Below, one piece after another: positions 13,954 to 22,779 of a stretch of DNA of 37,865 nucleotides. The notes beneath the pieces are model-generated. The model had not been told where the DNA came from, searched no databases, and worked only from the letters and a program-made list of their open reading frames with translations. The stretch covers positions 1 to 37,865 of the forward strand of contig JACQQX010000038.1 of assembly GCA_016206805.1 (NCBI GenBank), given 5' to 3'. Source of the stretch: Candidatus Omnitrophota bacterium (GTDB lineage Bacteria > Omnitrophota > Gorgyraeia > 2-02-FULL-51-18). A program made the translations under genes and the position numbers. How positions within the stretch are numbered: the first letter of the stretch is position 1; every line of letters starts with the position of its first letter.

Positions 13954-14775
13954 TTAATATTGACTAAGTTTCTGCTTTAAAATAAGCCAAAAAAAATGAC
14001 TGTCATCCACTAGATACCGCTTCCAAAGCCTTCCTGGCTCAAGAATTAACCTCCACAACCACTCAAATCCTGTTTTTCGCATAAAAGCGGGCGCGCGGCG
14101 GACAGCCCCCGCCAGAAAATCAAGCCCCGCGCCAATGCCAATGGTCATCGGCACCCCGAGCTCTTTGTAATAACGGTAAATCCATATTTCCTGCTTGGGG
14201 GTGCCCAGCGCCACGAGCAGAATATCCGGTGAGGCCTCCCGAACCTTTTGCATGATTTTTTCATTTTCCTTCAGATTTTTCTCAAACCCATGCGGAGGAC
14301 AGTAAAGTCCGGTGATTTGAAGACCGGGATGGCCCTCCCGCAGTTTCTTGGCCGCTTTTTCGGCGGATTGCGGGCGGCCCCCCAAAAGGAAAATTTTATA
14401 GCCTTTTTGAACCGCCCGCGGGCATTGGGCGGACGCCAGATCGGAACCGGCCACCCTTTCCTTGAAAGACTCTCCCAGAAAACGCGCGGCCCATAGTAGA
14501 GGCATGCCGTCAGGGACCACAAGACTCGCTTCCCGATAGGCCAAAGAAAACTCATCCTGTTTTTGCAATCTCACGATATGATCGACGTTGGGGGTGACAA
14601 TATAAGCGGGTTTGCGCATTTGGATCAGCGCGTCCATCCGGTCAATCGTCTCTTCCATCGTGAGATTGTGGATACGCACCCCACAAAGCCTGATCTCAGG
14701 AGAGAAGCGCTTGATAGACTTTTTGGATCTGACCGGCCGTGTTCCGGATATCAAATTCTCGGCGACATAATTCAT
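13954..14775 (-). CDS. WecG/TagA/CpsF family glycosyltransferase
   Basis: About 273 residues. The family core is clear: CGVRIHNLTMEETIDRM, YIVTPNVDHIVRLQKQDEFSLAYREASLVVPDGMPLLWAARFLG, KIFLLGGRPQSAEKAA, DILLVALGTPKQEIWIYRYYKELG, GIGAGLDFLAGAVRRAPAFMRKTGFEWLWRLILEPGRLWKRYLVD. These enzymes (GT26) transfer a sugar such as ManNAc(A) to a lipid-linked intermediate at the inner membrane. Start is uncertain: the ATG at 14775 has AGGAGG 8 nt upstream but lies 80 nt inside the previous gene; a GTG before RIHNLT is the alternative. Last gene of the exopolysaccharide operon. Confidence 0.9.
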   Translation of the reverse strand: MNYVAENLISGTRPVRSKKSIKRFSPEIRLCGVRIHNLTMEETIDRMDALIQMRKPAYIVTPNVDHIVRLQKQDEFSLAYREASLVVPDGMPLLWAARFLGESFKERVAGSDLASAQCPRAVQKGYKIFLLGGRPQSAEKAAKKLREGHPGLQITGLYCPPHGFEKNLKENEKIMQKVREASPDILLVALGTPKQEIWIYRYYKELGVPMTIGIGAGLDFLAGAVRRAPAFMRKTGFEWLWRLILEPGRLWKRYLVDDSHFFWLILKQKLSQY

Positions 14776-15805
14776 AACCATTTCCTCCTATCATTCGTCC
14801 CCACTCGGGGCTATGGACCAGCCGGACAATGGCGCGAGTCCATTCCTCGGGCACATGCGGATCCAAGAGCAGCGCGTCAACTCCATCCGTGAAGACTTCG
14901 CTGTTGCATCCCACTCCTTTTGACACCAAAACCGGTTTTTTCAAACTCAGCGCCTCCAGAATCGAAACCGGATGCAGCTCGAGAAAAGAGGGCAGAATCA
15001 TCGCCTGGGCATTGGCCAAAAGCGATCGGATATCCGGATGGAAACCGATGAATTGGAGGATTGATTCCAAACCCTCCTTTAAAACTCTTTGCCGATAAGT
15101 CTCCAAAAGGGGCCCCTCGCCGGCGATTAGGAATCGAACCTGCGGACATTCTTTTTGAAGATGCGGCGCTATTTGAAAAAGCAGGTGAATATTCTTTTCG
15201 GATGAAATCCGGGCCGGAATCAGAAAAACTTTCTCTTCGGGCCTGGTTTCCACCGGGGCTGGTTGAAGCGGAATTCCGTTGCGGATCAGCCAAACGCGCT
15301 CCGGAGGACAAAGACGGTTTTGCAGCACAAAATCCCTGTTTTGAGAGGTCAAAAGGATCACGCCATCCGACCAATTCTTCATCCGAATCGCATAGTCGTA
15401 CTGGCTGATTTTCAGGCTTCCATTTTCACGACCCTGCCGGTCGATATAACGAAAGTCATGGACATGCTCGACCACTTTTCTGCCGGTGAGCTTGGCGGCC
15501 AAAGCGCCCCACACATGTGCGTTAAACACATGGGTATGAACGATCTGAATATCATGTTTTAAAATGTAGCGCGCCAGACGATAAACGATGCAGGCGGTCG
15601 CCGGACTTTTGATTTTGTGACTGGCTTGGGCGTATTTGTAAAGCCGCACACCCCCTTTTTGGAACCGGCTTTCGATTTCCCCGCCAAACGAATAGGCTAC
15701 ATGGGTATGTGTGCCGGGCATGGCGGCGACGAGATTCAACAGATTCGTTTCGGCGCCTCCCAAAGACAGGGTCTTGATCACATGAAGCACGCGAATCTTC
15801 TTCAT
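14696..15805 (-). CDS. Glycosyltransferase family 4 protein
   Basis: About 369 residues. MKKIRVLHVIKTLSLGGAETNLLNLV is the typical GT4 N-terminus, followed by DIQIVHTHVFNAHVWGALAAKL, VFLIPARISSEKNIHLL, FLIAGEGPLLETYRQ, LQFIGFHPDIRSLLANAQAMILPSFLELHPVSILEALSLKKPVLVSKGVGCNSEVFTDG, with the E-x7-E type motif altered (ELHPVSILEA). It adds a sugar to the repeat unit on the cytoplasmic face. The ATG at 15805 overlaps the stop of the preceding GT2 by 4 nt; the extra 16 residues in the ORF track belong to that gene's region. Confidence 0.92.
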   Translation of the reverse strand: MKKIRVLHVIKTLSLGGAETNLLNLVAAMPGTHTHVAYSFGGEIESRFQKGGVRLYKYAQASHKIKSPATACIVYRLARYILKHDIQIVHTHVFNAHVWGALAAKLTGRKVVEHVHDFRYIDRQGRENGSLKISQYDYAIRMKNWSDGVILLTSQNRDFVLQNRLCPPERVWLIRNGIPLQPAPVETRPEEKVFLIPARISSEKNIHLLFQIAPHLQKECPQVRFLIAGEGPLLETYRQRVLKEGLESILQFIGFHPDIRSLLANAQAMILPSFLELHPVSILEALSLKKPVLVSKGVGCNSEVFTDGVDALLLDPHVPEEWTRAIVRLVHSPEWGRMIGGNGYELCRREFDIRNTAGQIQKVYQALLS

Positions 15806-16803
15806 GAGGAAGCCGGCCTCGCGGAATTGCGCATGCGCAGGGCGTGGAGCCACTCCCTAAAAAAACGGATCGGATCCATGAAGGGGAAATAGGAAAGCGC
15901 CATGTAGAAAATCATTTTATTGCCGAATGGCTTTTGATTTATCTGCCAAGCCTTTGCCAGAAAAAGACGGCCTCTTTTTCGCTTACCCGCCAACACCAGC
16001 TCCCGACCCAGGTCATAATACAGTCCATAAAGCCGGTCTTTGATTTGGGCCGGGCTCACCAGGCGCCTCACTTCCGGCATCGAACACAACGAGCGCTTGA
16101 TGATGCGGATTTGAGAGCGGAACTGGGCCACTGACTTTAAAGTCAGGTTTTCGCCGTGACGGCGCACACGGCAGAGCACCTCGTTGACGTAACCGATGGG
16201 GTAACGCCGCGAAACCCGTAGCCAAAACTCATAATCTTCGGCCACCCGGAAACTTTCGTCGAAGTTGCCAACCGCATCAAACACCTCCCGCCGCACCACG
16301 GTCGTCATGAACGGTATGAAATTGCCGCGCATGAAAAGCTCATCCAGGCATTGACCCATGCAGGGTTTTTTGTCCGAACCGGCTTTAAACGTGGCGCCAA
16401 ACCCGCGGCCGGTTTGATTGTCAAAAAATTCCGTGTCCGAATAAACAACGCCGGCCTGCGAACGCTCAAGAGACTGGACCAGATGTTCCAAAGCCGTTGG
16501 CATCCAGACATCGTCCGCGTCCAGGAAGCTGATAAAAATCCCATTGGCCATCCGCAAGCCGCTGTTGCGCGCGGCATAAACTCCCTTATTTTTTTGGTAA
16601 ACGGTCCTCAACCTGCCTTTAAAAACCGGCATCATCCGATCGATGATCGAGCGGCTATCGTCGGTGGATCCGTCATCCACGACAATCACTTCATAGTCCG
16701 TGAAGGTCTGATTCAAAACCCCCTTCAAAGCATCACCCAGAAACCGCCCATAATTGTAATTGGGGATGATGATGCTGACCTTGGGGGGATTTTTCTCAGG
16801 CAT
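15802..16803 (-). CDS. Glycosyltransferase family 2 protein
   Basis: About 333 residues: VSIIIPNYNYGRFLGDALKGVLNQTFTDYEVIVVDDGSTDDS, RNSGLRMANGIFISFLDADDVWMPTALEHL (DxD), GQCLDELFMRGNFIPFMTTVVRREVFDAVGNFDESFRVAEDYEFWLRVSRRYPIGYV. This is an inverting GT-A enzyme of unknown sugar specificity. The start at 16803 overlaps the upstream stop by 8 nt (ATGCCTGA); the 47 extra residues of the track entry are out-of-frame reading of the previous gene. Confidence 0.92.
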   Translation of the reverse strand: MPEKNPPKVSIIIPNYNYGRFLGDALKGVLNQTFTDYEVIVVDDGSTDDSRSIIDRMMPVFKGRLRTVYQKNKGVYAARNSGLRMANGIFISFLDADDVWMPTALEHLVQSLERSQAGVVYSDTEFFDNQTGRGFGATFKAGSDKKPCMGQCLDELFMRGNFIPFMTTVVRREVFDAVGNFDESFRVAEDYEFWLRVSRRYPIGYVNEVLCRVRRHGENLTLKSVAQFRSQIRIIKRSLCSMPEVRRLVSPAQIKDRLYGLYYDLGRELVLAGKRKRGRLFLAKAWQINQKPFGNKMIFYMALSYFPFMDPIRFFREWLHALRMRNSARPASS

Positions 16804-17752
16804 GTCGGATCCGGTCCAGTAATAGCAAACGGCATGTTTTTTTGAATACCGTGGGAATAAATAACGCCAGATTTCTCCACGTCTTAAAACCCAGAAATGT
16901 TTCCGCATACAGTTTGAACGCTTCCCGCTTCCGTCCCCCGTCAAACAGGAAATTGCCGATCGAATAACTGGTCCTGGCTATTTCCAAATAAGCGGTGTTG
17001 AGCAACTCGCTTTGTTTCAAATAAACGCCGTGCGATCGGATCAGGTTGGACAAGACCACCTTGTGGTCGCTGTACATGCCGATCAGGTCGCCTGAAAGGT
17101 TGTGGTCATGTTTACGCTTGTAAAGAAGGCCCTCGGACATCACCACCGCCGACGTCACCAGCGCGCATCGCAGCCAGTAGTCGTAGTCCTGGGAGATGGG
17201 ATTTCGGACATTGAAAAATCCTACCTTCTGAATCGTTTGCTTTTTAAGCACCACAGCGGAAGCGGTGCCGACAAAGTTTTCTTTAATCAAAAGCTCAAAA
17301 AAATTGGTTTTTAAAGGCTCATCGAAATTCATTTCCTTCAAATGTTTGAGCCGGGAAAAGTGATGCCGTTTGCCATCAGGAACCGAGGGGTCATCCAGGA
17401 TATGGTCACAGCAAAAAAAACCGGTCTCGGGATACTGCCGGATAAAATCCACCTGACGCCTCAGCCGCGCCTCAAACCAGATATCGTCATGATCCAGAAA
17501 AGCCACGTAATCTCCGGTGGCCTTTCTCATGCCGGCGTTGCGGGCGGCGGAAACTCCCGCATTGCGCATGCGCATGCGGATGATTTTGCCTTCGTAAGCG
17601 TCTAGTTCCGAAAGGGTCTCGTCGGTGGAGCCGTCATCCACTACGATGATCTCGTGGGCACGGTACTCCTGGCGCATCACACTCTCGATGGCGTCGGAAA
17701 TAAAGCCTTCCCCATTGTAAACGGGAATGATGACGCTGATTTTTGGATTCAT
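16796..17752 (-). CDS. Glycosyltransferase family 2 protein
   Basis: 318 residues: ISVIIPVYNGEGFISDAIESVMRQEYRAHEIIVVDDGSTDETL, RNAGMRKATGDYVAFLDHDDIWFEARLRRQVDFI (DHD in place of DxD), GFFNVRNPISQDYDYWLRCALV. Inverting GT-A fold. SD AGGAGG lies 5 nt before the ATG. It overlaps the 3' end of the flippase gene by about 119 nt in another frame, because the flippase reads past its expected end. Confidence 0.92.
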   Translation of the reverse strand: MNPKISVIIPVYNGEGFISDAIESVMRQEYRAHEIIVVDDGSTDETLSELDAYEGKIIRMRMRNAGVSAARNAGMRKATGDYVAFLDHDDIWFEARLRRQVDFIRQYPETGFFCCDHILDDPSVPDGKRHHFSRLKHLKEMNFDEPLKTNFFELLIKENFVGTASAVVLKKQTIQKVGFFNVRNPISQDYDYWLRCALVTSAVVMSEGLLYKRKHDHNLSGDLIGMYSDHKVVLSNLIRSHGVYLKQSELLNTAYLEIARTSYSIGNFLFDGGRKREAFKLYAETFLGFKTWRNLALFIPTVFKKTCRLLLLDRIRHA

Positions 17753-19259
17753 AACTTCCTCCTGTCATTTCAATGCACAGCTCTCTCATTTTTCTTTTCT
17801 CGCGCTCGTCCAGCACGAAAAAATAAGCGCCGGCATAGCATAAAAATGGAATAAAAATCATCCCCAACAATGAATCATAAAAGAAAAGTGCGCCTAGACC
17901 CATAACAGCGCCGGACCAAACCAGCGGTTTCAAAAAAGAATTGGCCAAGTATCTGAATAACGGGATACCGGCGACGCGGCAGGTATAAACGGGTAGAAAA
18001 ATCGTACTGGAAATCAAGGACGCAATTGAGGACCCGATGGCGATTCCCAAAAGCCCTTGAGAAAAATACCGGCCCAGGATCACTCCTAACACCACTCCTA
18101 AAAAAGCGGTCACCATACTCACCAGGCTCGGGATTTTCACCCGCCCATAAGCATTCACCAGGCATCCGCATACCGCAAAAGGAATGGCGGTTAAAAGCGG
18201 GGCCGTTAAAATCGCCAGGATTTGCGGAGCCGGCTCAAAACCGTCTCCCACCCAAAAATGGATCACCTGCCGCGCCATCACAATAAAAAAAAGTCCGATC
18301 GGAACCGCCAGGATGGCGATCAGTTTCGTGTAGGTGAAAAAAAGCCGCGTGATTCTTTCTTTGTCATTTTTGGACACCAGCGACGTGAAACTCGGCGTCA
18401 ATGTCCAGGTTCCGTCCACAAAAAGCCGGTGCATCACGGAAGGAAACTTGAAACCCACCGAATAAATGGTATTAAAAACGGGTCCCCAAAAAAGATTGAT
18501 GACCACATCGAGGATATTCCTTGAAAAAAGAAGGCTCATGCGGCTCATGCAAGTGTGAAAAGTAAATGAAAGCATTTCCTTGGCTTTGGCGCCATCAAAA
18601 CGGACCAGCGGAATACGGATGCCCGGAATCACGCGCCTTTGCCAAAAAACAATCAGGCTATTCTGCAGGAGAATCATGGCCAGGTAAATCAGTCCATAAG
18701 TCACTAGTGATATATTGGCCGGCGGCAGTACCGAGAAAAAAACAAAAAGACCGGCAGCTCTCAAGATAATTCCCAACGAAAGTGAGAGATTGATCAAATC
18801 AAACCGCTCTTTGGCATACAGCATGGACCAGAAAACGATATTGGGAATGGAAACCGAGAAGGCCAGCGCGATCAGGAAAAATAGAGTCTGGGATTGGGAG
18901 GCCAGCTCCGCGGGTACCCGGAAAATAAGCGGGAAATTGTATCCCAGCGGAAAAGCCACGGCCAATACCAATGCGGCTGAGAAAAATAAGAGTCCGCGGC
19001 CGGTGGCCAAATATTCGGTAAATTTCTTGTACCCATCTCCCTCCGAAAGCGAGAAAGCCGCGTACCGCGACAGCGCCATGCGCACGCTGATGGTCGCCAA
19101 TTCAAAAAAAGCGATCGTGGATTCGGCCAGCACCACCAAACCGAACGCCTCCTTTCCCAATTTGTGGATCAAAAATGGGATCAGGAAGATGCCCAGCACC
19201 ATGCTGATCGCCGTCATCACATAATTGCTGAAAACGTTTTTGGCGATTTGTTTCTTCAT
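17634..19259 (-). CDS. Wzx-type polysaccharide flippase (MOP superfamily)
   Basis: About 541 residues with some 12-14 membrane helices, beginning KKQIAKNVFSNYVMTAISMVLGIFLIPFLIHKLGKEAFGLVVLAES, typical of polysaccharide-repeat flippases, and continuing with VFWSMLYAKERFDLINLS and LLFSRNILDVVINLFWGPVFNTIYSVGFKFPSVMHRLF. It moves lipid-linked repeat units to the periplasm. Start at 19259 (ATGA overlap with the polymerase gene). The last 39 residues (YESKNQRHHSRLQWGR...) are basic, non-membrane and overlap the following GT2 out of frame, suggesting a lost stop. Confidence 0.9.
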   Translation of the reverse strand: MKKQIAKNVFSNYVMTAISMVLGIFLIPFLIHKLGKEAFGLVVLAESTIAFFELATISVRMALSRYAAFSLSEGDGYKKFTEYLATGRGLLFFSAALVLAVAFPLGYNFPLIFRVPAELASQSQTLFFLIALAFSVSIPNIVFWSMLYAKERFDLINLSLSLGIILRAAGLFVFFSVLPPANISLVTYGLIYLAMILLQNSLIVFWQRRVIPGIRIPLVRFDGAKAKEMLSFTFHTCMSRMSLLFSRNILDVVINLFWGPVFNTIYSVGFKFPSVMHRLFVDGTWTLTPSFTSLVSKNDKERITRLFFTYTKLIAILAVPIGLFFIVMARQVIHFWVGDGFEPAPQILAILTAPLLTAIPFAVCGCLVNAYGRVKIPSLVSMVTAFLGVVLGVILGRYFSQGLLGIAIGSSIASLISSTIFLPVYTCRVAGIPLFRYLANSFLKPLVWSGAVMGLGALFFYDSLLGMIFIPFLCYAGAYFFVLDEREKRKMRELCIEMTGGSYESKNQRHHSRLQWGRLYFRRHRECDAPGVPCPRDHRSG

Positions 19260-20488
19260 GCCATTCTCCGCCGGATCCGGATGATTCGCTTGTTGAAAGT
19301 CATTCCTTTCAGGATCACCCCCAGGAAAAACCAGGTGTACCAATTGAAAGCCAGATAATAAAGCAGGTTGTCGGCAATGCCGCTGACCAGATACACAACG
19401 ACGTACGACAAAACAATCGCGTGTTCAGCCGTTAACCGCCAAAGCGATTGGATCACATGCCGGTAAATCGAAAGATAAGCCAGAAGACCGATAAAACCGG
19501 TTTCAAACAGCACCTGCAGGTACGTGTTGTGCGCGTCCACCCCTCCGTGTTCCAGCCGGACAAACACGCGTGAAAGCTCACGGAAGGATCCCAGCCCATG
19601 GCCGATGACCCAGGATTCTTTCACGGCGGCCAGACTGCTTTTCCATACCTCCACCCGCCAGGCGAATGAGTTCAGCTCACGCGTGCTGTACGCGAAGAGG
19701 TCTTCCAGGCGCGCGCTGATGCCGGGAATTAAAGGCAGCGCCGCCAGAGGGATCAGCGTAATCATCAGAAACTTCCTTTCCACCAACAGCCCATAAAGAA
19801 AAAATAAAAGCCATGCCCCTATCCAGGCGTTGCGGGTCCCGGTCGCGACAAGCACCGCCAGGACATCAAGCGTGTAAAAAACCAGCGTTGTCTTGGCCAT
19901 TCCCGAAAGCTTGAATTGGCGGGATTTTAGGACGTACAAGATCAGCGTCAACACCCAGACCAGATAAAACGCCAGAATATTGGGATGGGTGAAGGTGCCC
20001 CGGACGCGGATGCCGGAAACCATGGCGACATTGGCAAACAAAACCGGAAAAACGGAGGAAATTAAAAGAAGGCTGATCCAGAATTTCTTGTCATTTCGTT
20101 CCGGATGGATTAAAAACGGGAGAATCATCATGCAAAGATAGCTGGCCAAGTTGAATAAAAGCTTGGTACCGGCCACCGGTACCGGAGAATAAAGAAGTGA
20201 CGCCAGGCATACCGCCAAAAAAATCATCCATCCCTTAAAAAACGCCATTCTCCAAACGCCCCCCTGCCGGAGCGAAAGAAAAAACGTCACAAAGATCACA
20301 AAAAAATTGAGCACGGCGCCAAAACCAAAAAGATTGTCCCCTTTGGTCAGATTCAGCAGCGGATCCAGCAATGCCCTTGAAACAATAAGCAAAGCCACGA
20401 TAAAACCCGGCTCCAACACCGTCGCCAGGATCATCAAGCACACCAGCGGCGGCGCGAGCAAAAATATGGGATGCAGGTCCTGGAACAT
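19256..20488 (-). CDS. O-antigen ligase / Wzy-type polymerase family protein
   Basis: 410 residues with about ten membrane helices and a large loop carrying the Wzy_C signature: RNAWIGAWLLFFLYGLL, VWKSSLAAVKESWVIGHGLGSFRELSRVFVRLEHGGVDAHNTYLQVLFETGFIGLLAYLSIY. The DAHNTYLQ motif is typical of WaaL and Wzy. Given the flippase and the Wzz-like protein next door, polymerase is more likely than ligase, but sequence does not separate them. The ATG follows the previous stop directly, with AAGGG 5 nt upstream. Confidence 0.9.
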   Translation of the reverse strand: MFQDLHPIFLLAPPLVCLMILATVLEPGFIVALLIVSRALLDPLLNLTKGDNLFGFGAVLNFFVIFVTFFLSLRQGGVWRMAFFKGWMIFLAVCLASLLYSPVPVAGTKLLFNLASYLCMMILPFLIHPERNDKKFWISLLLISSVFPVLFANVAMVSGIRVRGTFTHPNILAFYLVWVLTLILYVLKSRQFKLSGMAKTTLVFYTLDVLAVLVATGTRNAWIGAWLLFFLYGLLVERKFLMITLIPLAALPLIPGISARLEDLFAYSTRELNSFAWRVEVWKSSLAAVKESWVIGHGLGSFRELSRVFVRLEHGGVDAHNTYLQVLFETGFIGLLAYLSIYRHVIQSLWRLTAEHAIVLSYVVVYLVSGIADNLLYYLAFNWYTWFFLGVILKGMTFNKRIIRIRRRMA

Positions 20489-22168
20489 TCATACCCTTCC
20501 GTAAATAATCTCTGGCACGTGGAAAACCCGTTTGTTAAGAATCACGCCCAGCAGATTCACCTTTTTCTGCTCCAGAGAAGCCAGCGTCGCGCGAACCACC
20601 TGCCGCCGGGCGCGTCCGGCTTCCACCACCAGCACCACCCCATCCACCGAGGCGGAAATCGCGTGAGCGTCCTTGTAATCCTTGAGATTCGTTGAATCGA
20701 TCAAAATGATTTCATAAAGTTCACCGGCCCGGCGCAGCAGGTCCTGAATCTTCATCGTGTCAAAGAGAATCAATGGGTTATTCGAATAGCGTCCCGTCGG
20801 TAAAAGATCCAGGGACCCGTTCACCGACCGGACGGCGGCCTCCAAAGGAACGTCCCCGCATAACACATCGGAGAATCCACGTCCATCCTGGATCCTAAAA
20901 AAACGGTTAAGCGAAGGATTGCGCAGATTGGCATCGATCACCAGCACCTTATGGCCCAGATCCCGCGAGAGATAAGTGGCGACATTGGCGGTTACGACGC
21001 TGGCGCCTTCACCCGCCGAGGAAGCCGTCATTAAAACAGAACGGGTCCCCGATTGGCTCATGATGAGGTGAATGTGGTCCGCCAAATCCTGAAAGGATCT
21101 TGTGTAGCGAGTGGATAAAAGCGGTTCTTTTTTGAGCAATTTGGTGCCGAATTTCCGGACCGGGATCGAACCCAAAAGCGGCAGGTTGAGGTATTTTTCG
21201 ACATCTTCGGCGGAACTAATGGTCGAATCAAACCGCTCCAGAATGAAAGCCAGTGTCACCGCCAGGCACAGTCCGCAAAAAGCGGCCGCCAAAAACAATA
21301 GTGTTCCAGGAAAACCGACTGACTCCGTCGGCACCGGCGCCTCTTCGAGGATTTTCACGCTGGCCGGACCCATCAAATCCACATAAGAATTGGGCGCTTC
21401 GCGGAGCTGGCTTTGCAAACGCTGGATATCATCCCGCAGCTGTATCACCGCCAGATGCTTTTCGCCATACTTGGTGCTGATTTCCGCCAATTGCTGCTCC
21501 AGATCAAAAATGATGTAATAGCGGCTTACCGTGTTGGCGATCACCGTCGCGGTGATGGGGTCAAAGTCACTTACGGAAATACTGAATAGGTTGGTCCCGG
21601 CCACCGGTTTGACCTTGACGCGATCCCGCAAATCGCTCAGCGCCGCACGGAAACGGTCGGCTTTTCGCCACTTGTCATCCCGCATTTTCTTCTGAAGCCA
21701 CTGGGTCTTTAAATCAATCACCCATTTTTTGAGCGATGACGCGTAAGGCTTTTCATAATTCAACGGCCGTTCGTCCAGGGTCAGCGCTTTAACGGTGCGT
21801 TCCAGAACAGGATTGGATTTGACGATTTCACTTTGGGTCAACACCGCTTCGGCTTTAAGCGACCCATCCAAATCGCGGTAATAAGGAGACTCGACGAGTT
21901 TTTCCGCCCGAATCAGGAGTTTCACGCGCGCTTCATAAAGCGGCGTTCTCAATTCCAAAGCGACCAGTGCCGCGATCGCCACCGCCATAAAAACCCCGAA
22001 CACCATTTTTTTTCGGCGAAAAAGGACTTTCAAATAATCACGGAAGGATTTGCCTTCCCGTGGAGGAGGATTGAGTTCCACATAAGCCATGTCCCGCGGA
22101 GAATATTCCATCACCGTGGAATCTTTAACCACCAAACTTTGATTCGGTTCTCCTCTATGAATCGTCAT
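20489..22168 (-). CDS. Wzz-type chain-length protein fused to a degenerate tyrosine-autokinase domain
   Basis: About 559 residues. The cytoplasmic N-terminus (SFRDYLKVLFRRKKMV) leads to TM1 (FGVFMAVAIAALVAL), a periplasmic coiled-coil Wzz region (LLIRAEKLVESPYYRDLDGSLKAEAVLTQSEIVKSNPVLERTV), TM2 near PGTLLFLAAAFCGLCLAV and a BY-kinase/CpsD-like domain. The P-loop TASSAGEGASVVTANVATYLS has Ala instead of the Walker A Lys, Walker A' is VLVIDANLRNPSL, and the C-terminus (HVPEIIYGRV) lacks a tyrosine cluster, so kinase activity is unlikely. It controls chain length and export with Wza. The ORF track start (22813) adds 215 residues from other genes; the ATG at 22168 has AGAGGAG upstream. Confidence 0.9.
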   Translation of the reverse strand: MTIHRGEPNQSLVVKDSTVMEYSPRDMAYVELNPPPREGKSFRDYLKVLFRRKKMVFGVFMAVAIAALVALELRTPLYEARVKLLIRAEKLVESPYYRDLDGSLKAEAVLTQSEIVKSNPVLERTVKALTLDERPLNYEKPYASSLKKWVIDLKTQWLQKKMRDDKWRKADRFRAALSDLRDRVKVKPVAGTNLFSISVSDFDPITATVIANTVSRYYIIFDLEQQLAEISTKYGEKHLAVIQLRDDIQRLQSQLREAPNSYVDLMGPASVKILEEAPVPTESVGFPGTLLFLAAAFCGLCLAVTLAFILERFDSTISSAEDVEKYLNLPLLGSIPVRKFGTKLLKKEPLLSTRYTRSFQDLADHIHLIMSQSGTRSVLMTASSAGEGASVVTANVATYLSRDLGHKVLVIDANLRNPSLNRFFRIQDGRGFSDVLCGDVPLEAAVRSVNGSLDLLPTGRYSNNPLILFDTMKIQDLLRRAGELYEIILIDSTNLKDYKDAHAISASVDGVVLVVEAGRARRQVVRATLASLEQKKVNLLGVILNKRVFHVPEIIYGRV

Positions 22169-22179
22169 AACATTCTCCT

Positions 22180-22779
22180 CTAGAAGATTCCTTCCGACAC
22201 AATGATCATGTCGCCGGGTTTTAAAAGGGGATCTTGACGGCTGTCCCCGTCCATCGCCTTTTTCAAATTGACGCGAAGCGTCTCGTATCCTCCCTCTTTT
22301 TTCTGGCGCAACACTTTGACGCGGTTGGCATTTCCGTATTTGGTGAATCCACCCGCTATCGATATGGCCATCAGAACCGTGGTGCCGTACTCCAAAGGAT
22401 AGGAACCCGGCCTTTCCACTTCTCCGGAGACGACGTATTTCTTGCTTCTGGCTTCCTTGAGATAAACCGCGACAACCGGATATTTCACGTAGCCATCGGC
22501 CAAGCGCCGTTGGATCTCCCGCTGGATGTCCGGCAAATTCAGGCCGCGAACCTTGACATCTCCCAGATAAGGAAAAGAAATAAAGCCATCCGGCGCGACC
22601 GTGACGCTGGTGATGAACTGATCCGGCTGCAACACACTGATTTCCAGCACATCGCCGACTCCGACGACATACTCCGAGTCCGTTTCTTCCGCCGCCCAAG
22701 ACAAGGAAGGCGTCAGAGTAAAGGTTAAAAGCAACACCATGCCTATCAGCTTGACACGCATAGGATTTTTCCCTCTCAT
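22180..22779 (-). CDS. Wza-type polysaccharide export protein
   Basis: 199 residues. A signal peptide (VKLIGMVLLLTFTLTPSLSWA-A, no lipobox Cys) is followed by the Poly_export domain YVVGVGDVLEISVLQPDQFITSVTVAPDGFISFPYLGDVKVRGLNLPDIQREIQRRLADGYVKYPVVAVYL and one SLBB domain (KKYVVSGEVERPGSYPLEYGTTVLMAISIAGGFTKYGNANRV...LKPGDMIIV). It is much shorter than E. coli Wza (379) and lacks the C-terminal helix, as in many OPX proteins that need a separate outer-membrane partner, here possibly the barrel encoded at 23377. It overlaps the preceding gene by 4 nt; the ATG at 22761 (AGAGGG upstream) is an alternative start. Confidence 0.92.
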   Translation of the reverse strand: MRGKNPMRVKLIGMVLLLTFTLTPSLSWAAEETDSEYVVGVGDVLEISVLQPDQFITSVTVAPDGFISFPYLGDVKVRGLNLPDIQREIQRRLADGYVKYPVVAVYLKEARSKKYVVSGEVERPGSYPLEYGTTVLMAISIAGGFTKYGNANRVKVLRQKKEGGYETLRVNLKKAMDGDSRQDPLLKPGDMIIVSEGIF

